DNA of 34,258 nucleotides. Origin: Flavobacteriales bacterium. Its GTDB lineage: Bacteria; Bacteroidota; Bacteroidia; Flavobacteriales_C; GCA-002722245. The stretch lies in contig CANFBW010000033.1 in assembly GCA_947444925.1 (NCBI GenBank), positions 1 through 34,258 of the forward strand, in the 5' to 3' direction. Positions 9,481-18,230 of the stretch are shown here, in pieces. Position numbers and translations under genes: made by a program. Every line of letters starts with the position of its first letter. The stretch's first letter is position 1. Below the pieces are notes generated by a model. That model did not search any database. It saw nothing but the letters and a program-made list of their open reading frames with translations, and was not told the DNA's origin.

Positions 9481-9769
9481 CCACTACAAAACAGCGACAA
9501 CCAAAAAGCAAAACCCAGCTAAAAAACTCTGTGTAATCAAGGGTTTTGAAAATTTCACACCTTCTATCAATGTTTAGGTTGCGCATCAAATAAATTGCTC
9601 ACTACAACAACTTTGTACCCTAATTGTACGTCAATATCATAAAGCCCTTTGCTATTACGAATTATCATTTGAATGGCACGCGAGTAGGTTACTATGCAAA
9701 AAACTTCTATTGCACAAAACCAATTTACGTCAAACTATTCGTGACATTAAAAGAATGACAATTTAAACG
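9481..9769. other. Non-coding gap between mnmE and tRNA-His terminator
   Basis: About 290 bases with no supported gene. Short open frames here have no recognisable protein character. I see no repeat, RNA gene or clear mnmE terminator. Confidence 0.5.
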
Positions 9770-9801
9770 AAAAAATCCCTCCAGTTTCCTGAAGGGATTT
9801 T
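9770..9801 (-). terminator. Rho-independent terminator of tRNA-His
   Basis: A hairpin of AAAATCCCT paired with AGGGATTTT, extended by CAG/CTG around a four-base TTTC loop with one C-A mismatch. On the minus strand it is followed by a T run (complement of the A run at 9770-9775), seven bases beyond the tRNA 3' end, as expected for an intrinsic terminator. Confidence 0.8.
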
Positions 9802-9808
9802 CATTTCG

Positions 9809-9883
9809 GGCGAAGTATGGGACTCGAACCCATGACCCTCGGTACCACAAACCGATGCTCTAACCAGCTGAGCTAACATCGCC
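9809..9883 (-). tRNA. tRNA-His (anticodon GTG)
   Basis: On the minus strand this 75-nt sequence folds as a full cloverleaf. The D arm is GCTC/GAGC and the anticodon stem TCGGT/ACCGA encloses TTGTGGT with anticodon GTG (9846-9848). A five-base variable loop and a T arm ATGGG/CCCAT with loop TTCGAGT follow. The encoded extra G (position -1, base 9883) opposite C73 (base 9809) is the identity pair for histidyl-tRNA synthetase. The acceptor stem has a U5-U68 mismatch but is otherwise paired. CCA is not encoded (the next bases read CGA), so it must be added after transcription. Confidence 0.96.
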
Positions 9884-9892
9884 GTATGGGTG

Positions 9893-9923
9893 CAAATGTA
9901 AAGAAATTCTGCTTTGCCGCAAA
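9893..9923 (-). promoter_or_regulatory. Promoter of tRNA-His
   Basis: On the minus strand, TTTG (9920-9923), a 19-base spacer, and TACATTTG (9893-9900) match the Bacteroidota primary-sigma consensus TTTG / TAnnTTTG exactly. The -7 element ends nine bases before the mature tRNA 5' end. It is the best promoter match I found in the window. Confidence 0.75.
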
Positions 9924-10028
9924 CATTCTTCTAAATCAAAAATAATTTTATCCCATTTTTCCCAACGAACTCCTTCCTTTACCCCCTATTTCTGAGCAAT
10001 ATCAATAGGCCTTGGCTGCTAATTTTAC

Positions 10029-10036
10029 TATCTTTA
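10029..10036 (+). promoter_or_regulatory. Possible -7 element of copper ATPase operon
   Basis: TATCTTTA matches TAnnTTTG except for the last base and ends six bases before the ATG at 10043. There is no -33 element at normal spacing, so this is tentative. If it is right, the transcript has almost no leader. Confidence 0.35.
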
Positions 10037-10042
10037 AGCCAC

Positions 10043-12133
10043 ATGGAAAAAAGACGATTGAACATTGAAGGCATGGATTGCACCAATTGCGCCCTAACCA
10101 TTAAAAAAGTGATGGAGAAGCAGGGTGCACTTGATGTTTCCGTGAGTTTCACAACAGGAGAAGCTGCTTTTTCAGCCGACCAAAAAATAGTACCGAACAT
10201 TGTTGCCTCCATAGGCAAATTGGGCTATACTGTTGTGCCCGAAAACAGCGAGCAAAACGGAAGCGCTTCGGCGACGGTGAAACTCAAAAACATTTTGATT
10301 TTTTGCGCTTTGCTCACTACCCCCCTTCTGCTGCATATGTTTGCTGCCGAGGACAGCTTGCTGAACAATCCATATTTTCAGCTGGTTTTGTCGACTCCAG
10401 TTTTTGTAATAGGCTTTGTACATTTTGGAAAAAGTGCGTGGGGTTCTGTAAAAGTGGGACTTCCCAATATGGATGTGCTCATTTTCATTGGCGTCACGTC
10501 AGCATATGTCTACAGCTTGGTAGGCACTTTTGCTTTGCATGGCCACCACAAATATTTGTTTTTTGAAACCGCAGCATCCATAGTAACCCTTGTATTGCTT
10601 GGCAACTGGATAGAACAGCGCGCTGTTAAGCGCACCACGGGAGCCATTGAAGAATTGACCAAATTGCAAAAAACAAAAGCGAAAGTATTTAACGGATTGT
10701 TGAGCAAAGAGGTATACACGATCAAAAACGCCAATGAGTTGGTATTGGGAGACATCGTTATTGTGAGCGACGGAGAACAAATTCCAGCCGATGGCATGGT
10801 AAGCGAAGGCGAATGCTGGGTTGACGAAGCGATGATTTCAGGTGAAAGTTTGCCTTTGCTCAAAAAGCTGGGCAACCAGGTCATTGGAGGCACGCTTTGC
10901 ACGCAAGGCAATGTAAAAATTACGGTGAACCGCATTGGCAAAGACACTACCTTGCAACAAATTATTCAGCTCGTAAAAAGTGCACAAGAAAACCAACCCA
11001 ACATACAAAGGCTGGGCGACAAGGTGAGCGCCATCTTTGTACCAGTGGTGCTGGGCATTGCGCTGCTTACTTTTACGATCGCCTACTTTTTTGTTCACCT
11101 TTCATTTGAAACAGCGATGATGAACAGCATTGCGGTGCTCGTAATATCTTGCCCCTGCGCAATGGGCCTCGCCACACCAACGGCTGTGATGGTTGGCGTG
11201 GGCAAAGCTGCAAAAATCGGCATCTTGATCAGAGGAGGAAGTACGATAGAACGCTTGTCGGAAGTGACCTACATGGTATTTGACAAAACAGGAACGCTGA
11301 CTACCGGAGATTTTAAAATTAAAAATATAAATCTACTCGCTCACCTTTCTTTGCAGGAGGTGCAAAACATAGTATTCTCATTGGAAATTCAATCAGCACA
11401 TCCCATCGCCAAGTCGATGTGTCGCGAATTGAAAGAAAAAGCGGCACCACTTTCAATTGAAAATGTACTTGAAGTAAAAGGGCAAGGCATCAGCGGCACC
11501 TATAACAACAAGCAATACAACATCGCCACAGGCGTAGAAAACGGAAGCATAGACCTCTTTGAAGACCAGCAGCGCGTGGCATCGATTGAGATTCAAGACG
11601 AATTGAAAAACGACGTCAAGGAAGTCATTATTTTGCTTAAAAAACAAGGCATTCAAAGTGTGATGCTGTCGGGCGACCGCAAAGAAAAATGCGAAAATAT
11701 TGGAAAAGAAATTGGCATTGATTTGATATACAGCGAACAGAAACCCGCTGACAAACTGAAAGTCATCGACGCTCTGAGCGCGAAAGGAAAGGTCGCCATG
11801 CTTGGCGATGGCATCAATGATGCGCCAGCACTAACAAAAGCACATGTGGGCATTTCCTTTGGAGGTGCAACAGATGTGGCGCAAAATTCGGCGCAAGTTA
11901 TTTTACTCAACAACAAAAGTTTAAAACAATTGGGAGAGGCTATTTCCTTGTGTAAAATCACGCTTACGACCATCAAACAAAATCTCTTTTGGGCCTTGTT
12001 TTACAATGTATTAGCGATTCCTATAGCTGCATTTGGATGGCTACTCCCCATCTTCGCCGCCATCGCCATGGCCTTCTCCGATATTATTGTTATTGGAAAT
12101 TCTTTGCGCATAAAGTCAAAAACACTAAATTGA
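10043..12133 (+). CDS. copA: Copper-translocating P1B-type ATPase
   Basis: Inner-membrane heavy-metal pump, most likely exporting Cu(I). The 696 residues begin with one heavy-metal-associated domain, GMDCTNC (Cys13, Cys16). The transmembrane region contains the ion-binding CPC (370-372). The ATPase core shows the phosphorylated Asp414 in DKTGTLT, the P1B-specific His453-Pro454, and GDGINDAPAL near 590. The CPC and HMA motifs fit a copper/silver (class 1B-1) pump; only the substrate is inferred. The gene heads a run of closely spaced glycan genes: the next frame begins seven bases after its stop. No copper-sensing regulator is visible nearby. Confidence 0.93.
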   Translation: MEKRRLNIEGMDCTNCALTIKKVMEKQGALDVSVSFTTGEAAFSADQKIVPNIVASIGKLGYTVVPENSEQNGSASATVKLKNILIFCALLTTPLLLHMFAAEDSLLNNPYFQLVLSTPVFVIGFVHFGKSAWGSVKVGLPNMDVLIFIGVTSAYVYSLVGTFALHGHHKYLFFETAASIVTLVLLGNWIEQRAVKRTTGAIEELTKLQKTKAKVFNGLLSKEVYTIKNANELVLGDIVIVSDGEQIPADGMVSEGECWVDEAMISGESLPLLKKLGNQVIGGTLCTQGNVKITVNRIGKDTTLQQIIQLVKSAQENQPNIQRLGDKVSAIFVPVVLGIALLTFTIAYFFVHLSFETAMMNSIAVLVISCPCAMGLATPTAVMVGVGKAAKIGILIRGGSTIERLSEVTYMVFDKTGTLTTGDFKIKNINLLAHLSLQEVQNIVFSLEIQSAHPIAKSMCRELKEKAAPLSIENVLEVKGQGISGTYNNKQYNIATGVENGSIDLFEDQQRVASIEIQDELKNDVKEVIILLKKQGIQSVMLSGDRKEKCENIGKEIGIDLIYSEQKPADKLKVIDALSAKGKVAMLGDGINDAPALTKAHVGISFGGATDVAQNSAQVILLNNKSLKQLGEAISLCKITLTTIKQNLFWALFYNVLAIPIAAFGWLLPIFAAIAMAFSDIIVIGNSLRIKSKTLN

Positions 12134-12140
12134 ACCCGAT

Positions 12141-13313
12141 TTGGCACTAAAGCGCAACATATTGTTTTTAAGCAGTTGGTATCCCCACAAGGAAGATCCC
12201 ACTTTGGGCATCTTTGTGAAGCGCCACGCCGAAGCTGTTAGTAAAATACATAACGTTTGTTTGATATACGTACGTGGTACTCAAAATCAAAAAGCACATT
12301 TCGAAAGCAGCATCAATGCCGACCATGGGGTTACTGAGATTACAGTTACTTTTAGAAAAAGTCACAAGAAGTTTGGCATTGGCACCATCATCAATTGGTC
12401 GCGCTACTACATAGGTCATCAGTTGGCATGGAGGGCTGTAAAAACCATGCGATTTAAACCAGAACTCATACACTTAAACATTGCTTTCCCTGCTGGAATT
12501 GTGGCGTCAAGCTGGCGATTTTGGAAGCGTATGCCTTTTATTGTAACCGAACATTGGACGGGTTACTTGCCAGAAGATCCGCAATACAAAGATTCAGTGT
12601 TTCGACAAATGGTCACCAAAATGACCATCAATGGCGCTAAAGAAGTGGTGACGGTTTCGGGCGGACTCAAAGAAGCCATGCGTGCGCACGGACTAAACAA
12701 CAAGTACAGCATTATTCCAAACACCGTCGACACCAACTTCTTTTTTTACAACACCCCCATCGAAAGTCGTAAAAATTATTTTTTAGTGGTGGCTGATCTA
12801 TTGGACAGACAAAAAAACATCAGCGGCATTATTTTGGCGATGAGCCATTTGCGTGAAAGATACCCAAACACTGAACTCAAAATCATTGGGCAAGGCGTTG
12901 ACAAACAAACTTTAATTGAACTGGCGGCAAACCTGAACATAAGCGACAACATTCATTTTTTAGGTGTGCAAGAACCGGTGGTGGTGCGCAATCATATGCA
13001 AGAAGCACTTGCTACTGTTTTGTTCAGTCACTTTGAAAACCAACCCTGCGTGATTGCAGAGTCTTTTGCCTGCGGAACACCTGTCATTGCTACTGATGTT
13101 GGCGGTATTAAAGAACACTTGCTTCCTGAAATGGGCTTCCTTATAGCAGCCGGCGATAGTGAAGCATTGCTCAATGCCATGCAAAAAATTGTTCGCACCA
13201 AACCCTTTGATCCTCACGTCATCAGACAATATGCCATCGACCATTTCAGTTCTCTGAAAATTGGCACTAAATTCGACGAGCTCTACCTTAAGTACTGCAA
13301 CATTGGCGATTAA
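12141..13313 (+). CDS. Glycosyltransferase family 4 protein
   Basis: A 390-residue cytoplasmic or membrane-associated GT-B glycosyltransferase that probably transfers a sugar from a nucleotide donor during surface-polysaccharide assembly. The N-terminal acceptor-side domain has LFLSSWYPHKEDPTLGIFVKRH, and a central TEHWTGYL follows. The C-terminal GT4 domain has the FLGVQ segment and the donor-binding stretch VIAESFACGTPVIATDVGGIKE with its conserved Glu. Specificity cannot be read from the sequence. The start is a TTG seven bases after the ATPase stop; no ATG lies near the conserved N-terminus. The flippase frame overlaps its 3' end. Confidence 0.88.
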   Translation: MALKRNILFLSSWYPHKEDPTLGIFVKRHAEAVSKIHNVCLIYVRGTQNQKAHFESSINADHGVTEITVTFRKSHKKFGIGTIINWSRYYIGHQLAWRAVKTMRFKPELIHLNIAFPAGIVASSWRFWKRMPFIVTEHWTGYLPEDPQYKDSVFRQMVTKMTINGAKEVVTVSGGLKEAMRAHGLNNKYSIIPNTVDTNFFFYNTPIESRKNYFLVVADLLDRQKNISGIILAMSHLRERYPNTELKIIGQGVDKQTLIELAANLNISDNIHFLGVQEPVVVRNHMQEALATVLFSHFENQPCVIAESFACGTPVIATDVGGIKEHLLPEMGFLIAAGDSEALLNAMQKIVRTKPFDPHVIRQYAIDHFSSLKIGTKFDELYLKYCNIGD

Positions 13314-14655
13314 AAAAATCATACAAAACTACCGTTCGGGTGTTAAAGAAGATTCCTACAAAGGAAAATATTTAAAAAATTTAAGCTCAAGCTTTATACT
13401 CAACATTGGCGCAGTAATCATTACCTATCTGACCAACTTAGTGTTGACCAACATTACCGACAAAGCCGAATACGGAGCGTACGTCGGCATCAACAACATG
13501 GCGAATATGCTCGCACTGTTTGCTCCCATGGGACTGAACATTCTGATTTTACGCCAACTGCCAGAATACAAAGCCAAAGAAAACTATGGCCTCATAAAAG
13601 GCTTCAACCGCTTCAGCATTCTCTCTATTTTCATTTTCTCAACGATTATTACGCTCATTGCCATTCTGGTTTTTACCAACTTTGATTTGATTCATGGCGT
13701 TAAAAACAAAAACTACATTGTGATTGGCCTCTGCTGTGTTCCACTACTCTCACTGCTTGGCTACTTTCAAGGGGTGCTCAATGGTTTGAAACACATTGGA
13801 AAAGCGCTCATTGGCGAAAAAATTATTCGACCTCTGCTCATTGCCGCCGGTAGCACACTGCTGTTTTTTCTTTATGCGAATCCTGATGGTGGCGACCTAC
13901 TCAGTGTTTTTCTCGTTTCATCAATCATCGTATTGGCCATCGCCTATTTTTTAATGCAGCGCGGACTGAAGCAAGAAATACCCAATCATCAAGCCGAATA
14001 CCAGCGTATTTCTTGGATCAAACAGGGCTGGCTCTTTGTGCCGCTTAGCGCACTATCGGTCATCAACTCACGCATCGACATACAAATGATTGGCATGATT
14101 ATGAGCGAAAAAGAAGCGCTGAACAGCATCGCTCTTTTCAATGTAGCAAACAAAGCGGCGATGGGTCTGGGGCTCGGACTGCTGATTTCGAACTACGTGC
14201 TAGGACCCTCTGCTTCTGAATTGTTTCATACAGGTCAGCAAGAACGCTTGCAAAACATTGTCACAAAAACGTCGCGCATTGTGATGTTGTTGAGCTTGCC
14301 ACTATTTTTGGGCTTAATCTTTGGCGGTTACTGGCTACTCGGTCTTTATGGTCCGGGCTACAACGAGGCCTACCCTACTTTACTGATCCTTATTTTCGGT
14401 CAGTTTGTCAACGTTGCCACGGGTGCCGTTGGTTACCTTTTGATACTCACCAAAAATGAAAAATACACCATCATTGGTATGGGCGTGAGCGTGGTGATTA
14501 ACATATCGCTGAACCTTATGCTAATTGGCGATTATGGTATTGAAGGCGTTGCTGTTGCCACTGCTCTATCGCTTGCCGCCTGGAATCTCATTATGCTCTA
14601 CTATCTCGTCAAGAAAACTGGAATCAACCCTACTCCTTTTAAATTCAATGGATAA
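13303..14655 (+). CDS. Polysaccharide flippase (Wzx-like)
   Basis: A membrane protein of about 450 residues with some 12-14 hydrophobic helices, resembling oligosaccharide flippases of the MATE/MOP (MurJ-Wzx) superfamily. The family look is clearest in NLSSSFILNIGAVIITYLTNLVLTNITDKAEYGAY, the typical first helix and loop, and in the C-terminal VVINISLNLMLIGDYGIEGVAVATALSLAAWN. It would move lipid-linked glycan units across the inner membrane for the neighbouring transferases. The start is uncertain: TTG at 13303 overlaps the GT4 stop by 11 bases, and another TTG at 13261 overlaps by 53. Both are non-ATG, and there is no ATG before the first helix. The sulfotransferase start overlaps its end by eight bases. 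Confidence 0.85.
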   Translation: MAIKKIIQNYRSGVKEDSYKGKYLKNLSSSFILNIGAVIITYLTNLVLTNITDKAEYGAYVGINNMANMLALFAPMGLNILILRQLPEYKAKENYGLIKGFNRFSILSIFIFSTIITLIAILVFTNFDLIHGVKNKNYIVIGLCCVPLLSLLGYFQGVLNGLKHIGKALIGEKIIRPLLIAAGSTLLFFLYANPDGGDLLSVFLVSSIIVLAIAYFLMQRGLKQEIPNHQAEYQRISWIKQGWLFVPLSALSVINSRIDIQMIGMIMSEKEALNSIALFNVANKAAMGLGLGLLISNYVLGPSASELFHTGQQERLQNIVTKTSRIVMLLSLPLFLGLIFGGYWLLGLYGPGYNEAYPTLLILIFGQFVNVATGAVGYLLILTKNEKYTIIGMGVSVVINISLNLMLIGDYGIEGVAVATALSLAAWNLIMLYYLVKKTGINPTPFKFNG

Positions 14656-15547
14656 GTCGCCACTGCATCCTCACTTTTTAATTGTAGGCGCACCCAAATG
14701 CGGCACCACTTCGCTCCATCATTATTTAGCGCAACATCCATCATTGTTTTTAGCGCCCAAAGAAATGCATTATTTTGGTAGAGATCTGCACATTAAAAAT
14801 CAAACTGACAGCAGCACTTATTTCAACTCGTTCGCGCAAGGCGAAAATAAATTGCGCGGCGAAGCTTCTGTGTGGTACCTCTATTCACAAACGGCCCCAC
14901 AAGAAATACTTGAGCAGTTGGGCAACATAAAAATCATTGTGTGCTTGCGCCGTCCCGATGAAATGATTTACTCGTTGCACCGCGAAAATATATTCAACGC
15001 CGACGAAGACGAAAAAAATTTCGAAGAAGCACTCGCCTTAGAATTCTACCGCAAAGCGAATCAAAAAATTCCCGCATCAGCGCGCTTCAAACAATGTTTA
15101 CTTTATAGAAACAATGGTTTATACAGCGAACGCATACAACTTTACCTAAACACATTTGGCGCCGAAAACGTATACTTTGTACTGGCAGAAGACCTTAAAG
15201 AAAATCCACTGACAGAAACCAACAAAGTGCTTTCATTTTTAAATCAAAGTGAACTGAACGCGCTTTCAGCCGATATGCACAACACTGCCAAAACCTACTC
15301 ATCAATGGCTGTGCACCAAAAATTTAAAACTGCCAGCGATTGGGAAAAGAAAATAGTGCGCTTCTTTTTGCCCTCTAAAAATTTGCGCGAAAAAATATTG
15401 AACCGCATCTACAACAGCAATATAAAAAATGAAGTTCCGGCAAAGATGAGCGATGCGATGCGCCATGAACTGCAACTCTTTTTTAGCGACGACATCAAAA
15501 AAACGGCGAAACTCATTCACCGCGATTTAAACCATTGGATCAACTGA
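14648..15547 (+). CDS. PAPS-dependent sulfotransferase domain protein
   Basis: A 299-residue protein of the sulfotransferase superfamily, transferring sulfate from 3'-phosphoadenosine-5'-phosphosulfate. The 5'-phosphosulfate-binding loop PKCGTTSL is at 16-23 and the 3'-phosphate-binding element is IVCLRRPDEMIYSL with Arg101 and Ser109. Its position among glycan genes suggests sulfation of a polysaccharide or glycolipid. The ATG at 14648 overlaps the flippase stop by eight bases and places the PAPS loop at the usual distance from the N-terminus; the open frame further upstream only shadows the flippase gene. AsnB starts one base after its stop. Confidence 0.88.
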   Translation: MDKSPLHPHFLIVGAPKCGTTSLHHYLAQHPSLFLAPKEMHYFGRDLHIKNQTDSSTYFNSFAQGENKLRGEASVWYLYSQTAPQEILEQLGNIKIIVCLRRPDEMIYSLHRENIFNADEDEKNFEEALALEFYRKANQKIPASARFKQCLLYRNNGLYSERIQLYLNTFGAENVYFVLAEDLKENPLTETNKVLSFLNQSELNALSADMHNTAKTYSSMAVHQKFKTASDWEKKIVRFFLPSKNLREKILNRIYNSNIKNEVPAKMSDAMRHELQLFFSDDIKKTAKLIHRDLNHWIN

Positions 15548-15548
15548 T

Positions 15549-17471
15549 ATGTGTGGTATCTGCGGCATAGTAAATTTAAAAAAAGCATCATTCAGCACAC
15601 CAAAAGTGCTGGAACAAATGAACCGTTTGATCGCCCACCGCGGACGAGACGACGAAGGTTTTGCGCTCTTCACTGCCGAACAAGCAAAGCCTTTTTTTGG
15701 CGATGACAGCGCATCCAATTTAAACGAAGCACATTTACCTTTTTTGCCAAAACAACATATTTCTGCCGCCGATGGCAACTGCGAAATAGCACTGGCACAC
15801 CGCCGCCTGAGCATTCTCGATTTGTCTCCTACTGGGCACCAACCCATGTCGACAAGCGACCAAAAAATATGGATTACCTACAATGGCGAAATTTACAATT
15901 ACCTTGAAATTAAAGAAGAACTGAAACAAAAAGGACATTCATTTTTTTCAAATTCTGATACCGAAGTCATTCTCAAAGCCTACCAAGAATGGGGAACACG
16001 ATGCGTGCAGCGCTTCAACGGAATGTGGGCTTTTGCTCTGTACGACAGTCAGAAATCACTATTGTGGTGCAGCAGAGACCGCATAGGCGTGAAACCATTT
16101 TACTATTGCCACGACGATCACAAATTCCTTTTTGCCTCTGAACAAAAAGCACTGCTGCATTCTGGACTTATTCCAAAAAAAATAAATGCGCAAGCTGCTT
16201 TCGACTACCTCAGTTTTAACGAAATTGAAAACCATCCACAAGGCATTCTGCAAGGCATAATTGAATTAGCTCCTGCCCACCACCTGCTCGTTGACACCAG
16301 GTCGGGGAAAATGACCATTGAAAAATACTACACTTTAGAAGTCAACAACAGCACTGAAAAAGTTGACCCAATAAAGTCGGCAAAATACATTGAACAAATT
16401 AGTGAGCACCTCCAAGCCTCCGTTAAATTGCGCCTGCGCGCTGATGTGGAAATTGGCTCTTGCCTCAGTGGCGGACTCGATAGTTCTTCCATCGTTGGAT
16501 TGATGCATCACTTGCAACCCAACAAAAAAATACATTTATTCACGGCAACCAGCAGCGACAAAGCCATCGACGAAAGTCAGTGGGCAAAAAAAATGGTAGA
16601 CTTTACCAATGGGCAATGGCATACCACGCAAGCTACTTCAGAAGAATTATTGAGAGACCTTGAAGAACTCACGACGTGCCAAGACATCCCCCTCTTTTCT
16701 ACCAGTACTTATGCCCAATGGCGCGTGATGCAACAAGTGAAGGAAGTTGGAATAAAAGTGGTACTCGACGGTCAGGGAGGTGATGAAATTTTTGCGGGCT
16801 ACGAGCCACACCGCTATTTTTTAAATGGCGAAACAAACAAAAGCTGGAACAAAGCCTGGCTCAAACACCACGGGTTAAAAAAATTACCAACTTCAGTTCT
16901 CCAAAAAATGTACCGTGCAAAATTCGCCGATTTCAATATCATCAACAGCGATCTGTTTCAACGCTGTGCACCAACAACTTTTGCTGACTTTAAAAACATC
17001 CAACAATTTTCACTCAACGAAAGGTTGGCCTACGAATACGAAAACAGCTCGTTAAAATCGTACCTCAAATGTGAAGACCGCTGCTCCATGTGGTTTTCTG
17101 TAGAATCACGTGTTCCGCTTGCCGACGACCACACGCTTGCTGAATTGCTTTTCTCTATTCCAGGAGCTTATAAAATTCAAAACAACTCGCTCAAATTTTT
17201 GCTGCAATCTGCGGTCACAGGCTATTTGCCCGATGAAGTGCGACTGCGCAAAGACAAATTGGGTTATGTCACACCAAACAACCAATGGATATACAATATC
17301 AAAAACGAAGTAAAAGATTATTTCAGCGCTGACCTCAGCGAATACATTGATGTGGCTGCGCTGCTCAAAAACTACGATCATTTTTTCGACCAACGTCACA
17401 ACCCCGAAAACCGCCGTTTGTTTAAATTCATTTCATTCGCCATGTGGAAAAAAGTCAATGCCATCCAATAG
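15549..17471 (+). CDS. asnB: Asparagine synthase (glutamine-hydrolysing) type amidotransferase
   Basis: A 640-residue class-II amidotransferase. The glutaminase nucleophile is Cys2 in MCGICGI, with RGRDDEG and the NGEIYNY motif following. The C-terminal ATP-pyrophosphatase domain has SGGLDSS at 307-313, and VESRVPLADDH lies further on. The general reaction is amide transfer from glutamine to an ATP-activated carboxylate. It could be a housekeeping asparagine synthase. However, in glycan clusters members of this family often amidate sugar acids or peptides, and its place directly behind a sulfotransferase makes that alternative plausible. The gap to the sulfotransferase is one base and to the LOG gene six, so it is embedded in the operon. 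Confidence 0.9.
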   Translation: MCGICGIVNLKKASFSTPKVLEQMNRLIAHRGRDDEGFALFTAEQAKPFFGDDSASNLNEAHLPFLPKQHISAADGNCEIALAHRRLSILDLSPTGHQPMSTSDQKIWITYNGEIYNYLEIKEELKQKGHSFFSNSDTEVILKAYQEWGTRCVQRFNGMWAFALYDSQKSLLWCSRDRIGVKPFYYCHDDHKFLFASEQKALLHSGLIPKKINAQAAFDYLSFNEIENHPQGILQGIIELAPAHHLLVDTRSGKMTIEKYYTLEVNNSTEKVDPIKSAKYIEQISEHLQASVKLRLRADVEIGSCLSGGLDSSSIVGLMHHLQPNKKIHLFTATSSDKAIDESQWAKKMVDFTNGQWHTTQATSEELLRDLEELTTCQDIPLFSTSTYAQWRVMQQVKEVGIKVVLDGQGGDEIFAGYEPHRYFLNGETNKSWNKAWLKHHGLKKLPTSVLQKMYRAKFADFNIINSDLFQRCAPTTFADFKNIQQFSLNERLAYEYENSSLKSYLKCEDRCSMWFSVESRVPLADDHTLAELLFSIPGAYKIQNNSLKFLLQSAVTGYLPDEVRLRKDKLGYVTPNNQWIYNIKNEVKDYFSADLSEYIDVAALLKNYDHFFDQRHNPENRRLFKFISFAMWKKVNAIQ

Positions 17472-17477
17472 CCTCTT

Positions 17478-18230
17478 ATGCAAAATAAAAAAGGAATAAC
17501 GGCAAAAGAAAACCACGAAGAAAAAGCATTTTATGAAGGACCGCATTCGCGCTGGCGCGAATTTCTTTTTTTAAATACAGTGTTATTTGACTTCATAAAA
17601 AGTTTCAGAACCTTACACTTTCTTGGCCCATGTGTGACCGTATTCGGCTCAGCTCGATTCAATGAAGACCACAAACATTACCATCAGGCTCGCGCTATGG
17701 GGACCGCAATAGCCAACAGCAATTTTACAGTAATTACAGGAGGTGGTCCAGGTATTATGGAAGCGGCAAACCGAGGTGCAAAAGACGCAAAAGGAAAATC
17801 CGTTGGATGCAATATCGTGCTGCCGCGCGAGCAAAAGCACAATCCTTATTTAGATGAATGGGTCGATATCAAATACTTTTTTGTGCGCAAAGTATTGCTT
17901 ACCAAATACTCCCATGCCTTTGTTGTTTTTCCGGGTGGTTTTGGCACACTCGACGAATTCTTCGAGTCTGTTACACTGATACAAACAGGGAAAATAGCAC
18001 ACTTCCCGGTAGTGGTAATGGGTCTCGAATACCACTCCAAAATGCATGACCACATCCAGTTGATGGTCAATGAAGGTACTATCGCACCAAGAGACCTTGA
18101 TCTGGTGCTCTTCACTGACTCTGTTGAAGATGCCATGGCACACATCAACAAGCATGCAAGCAAACGATTTGACGCTGCACCAAGAAAAAAATTCAGACCA
18201 TTGCGCGTACTATGGGAAAAAAAATCATAA
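17478..18230 (+). CDS. LOG family phosphoribohydrolase (TIGR00730)
   Basis: A 250-residue cytoplasmic protein of the LOG (LONELY GUY) family, often misannotated as lysine decarboxylase. Family members hydrolyse nucleoside 5'-monophosphates to base plus ribose 5-phosphate. The phosphoribosyl-binding motifs GGGPGIMEAANRGA (88-101) and PGGFGTLDE (152-160) are intact, including the catalytic Glu of the second. The N-terminal 45 residues extend beyond the minimal LOG fold, as in many Bacteroidota members. Six bases separate it from asnB, so it is probably the last gene of the copA-glycan operon. I see no clear terminator after it. Confidence 0.9.
   Translation: MQNKKGITAKENHEEKAFYEGPHSRWREFLFLNTVLFDFIKSFRTLHFLGPCVTVFGSARFNEDHKHYHQARAMGTAIANSNFTVITGGGPGIMEAANRGAKDAKGKSVGCNIVLPREQKHNPYLDEWVDIKYFFVRKVLLTKYSHAFVVFPGGFGTLDEFFESVTLIQTGKIAHFPVVVMGLEYHSKMHDHIQLMVNEGTIAPRDLDLVLFTDSVEDAMAHINKHASKRFDAAPRKKFRPLRVLWEKKS

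Noticed and set aside
10510-10947. Minus-strand open frame opposite copA
   Set aside because: Shadow of the copper ATPase; composition is serine/leucine-rich without motifs.
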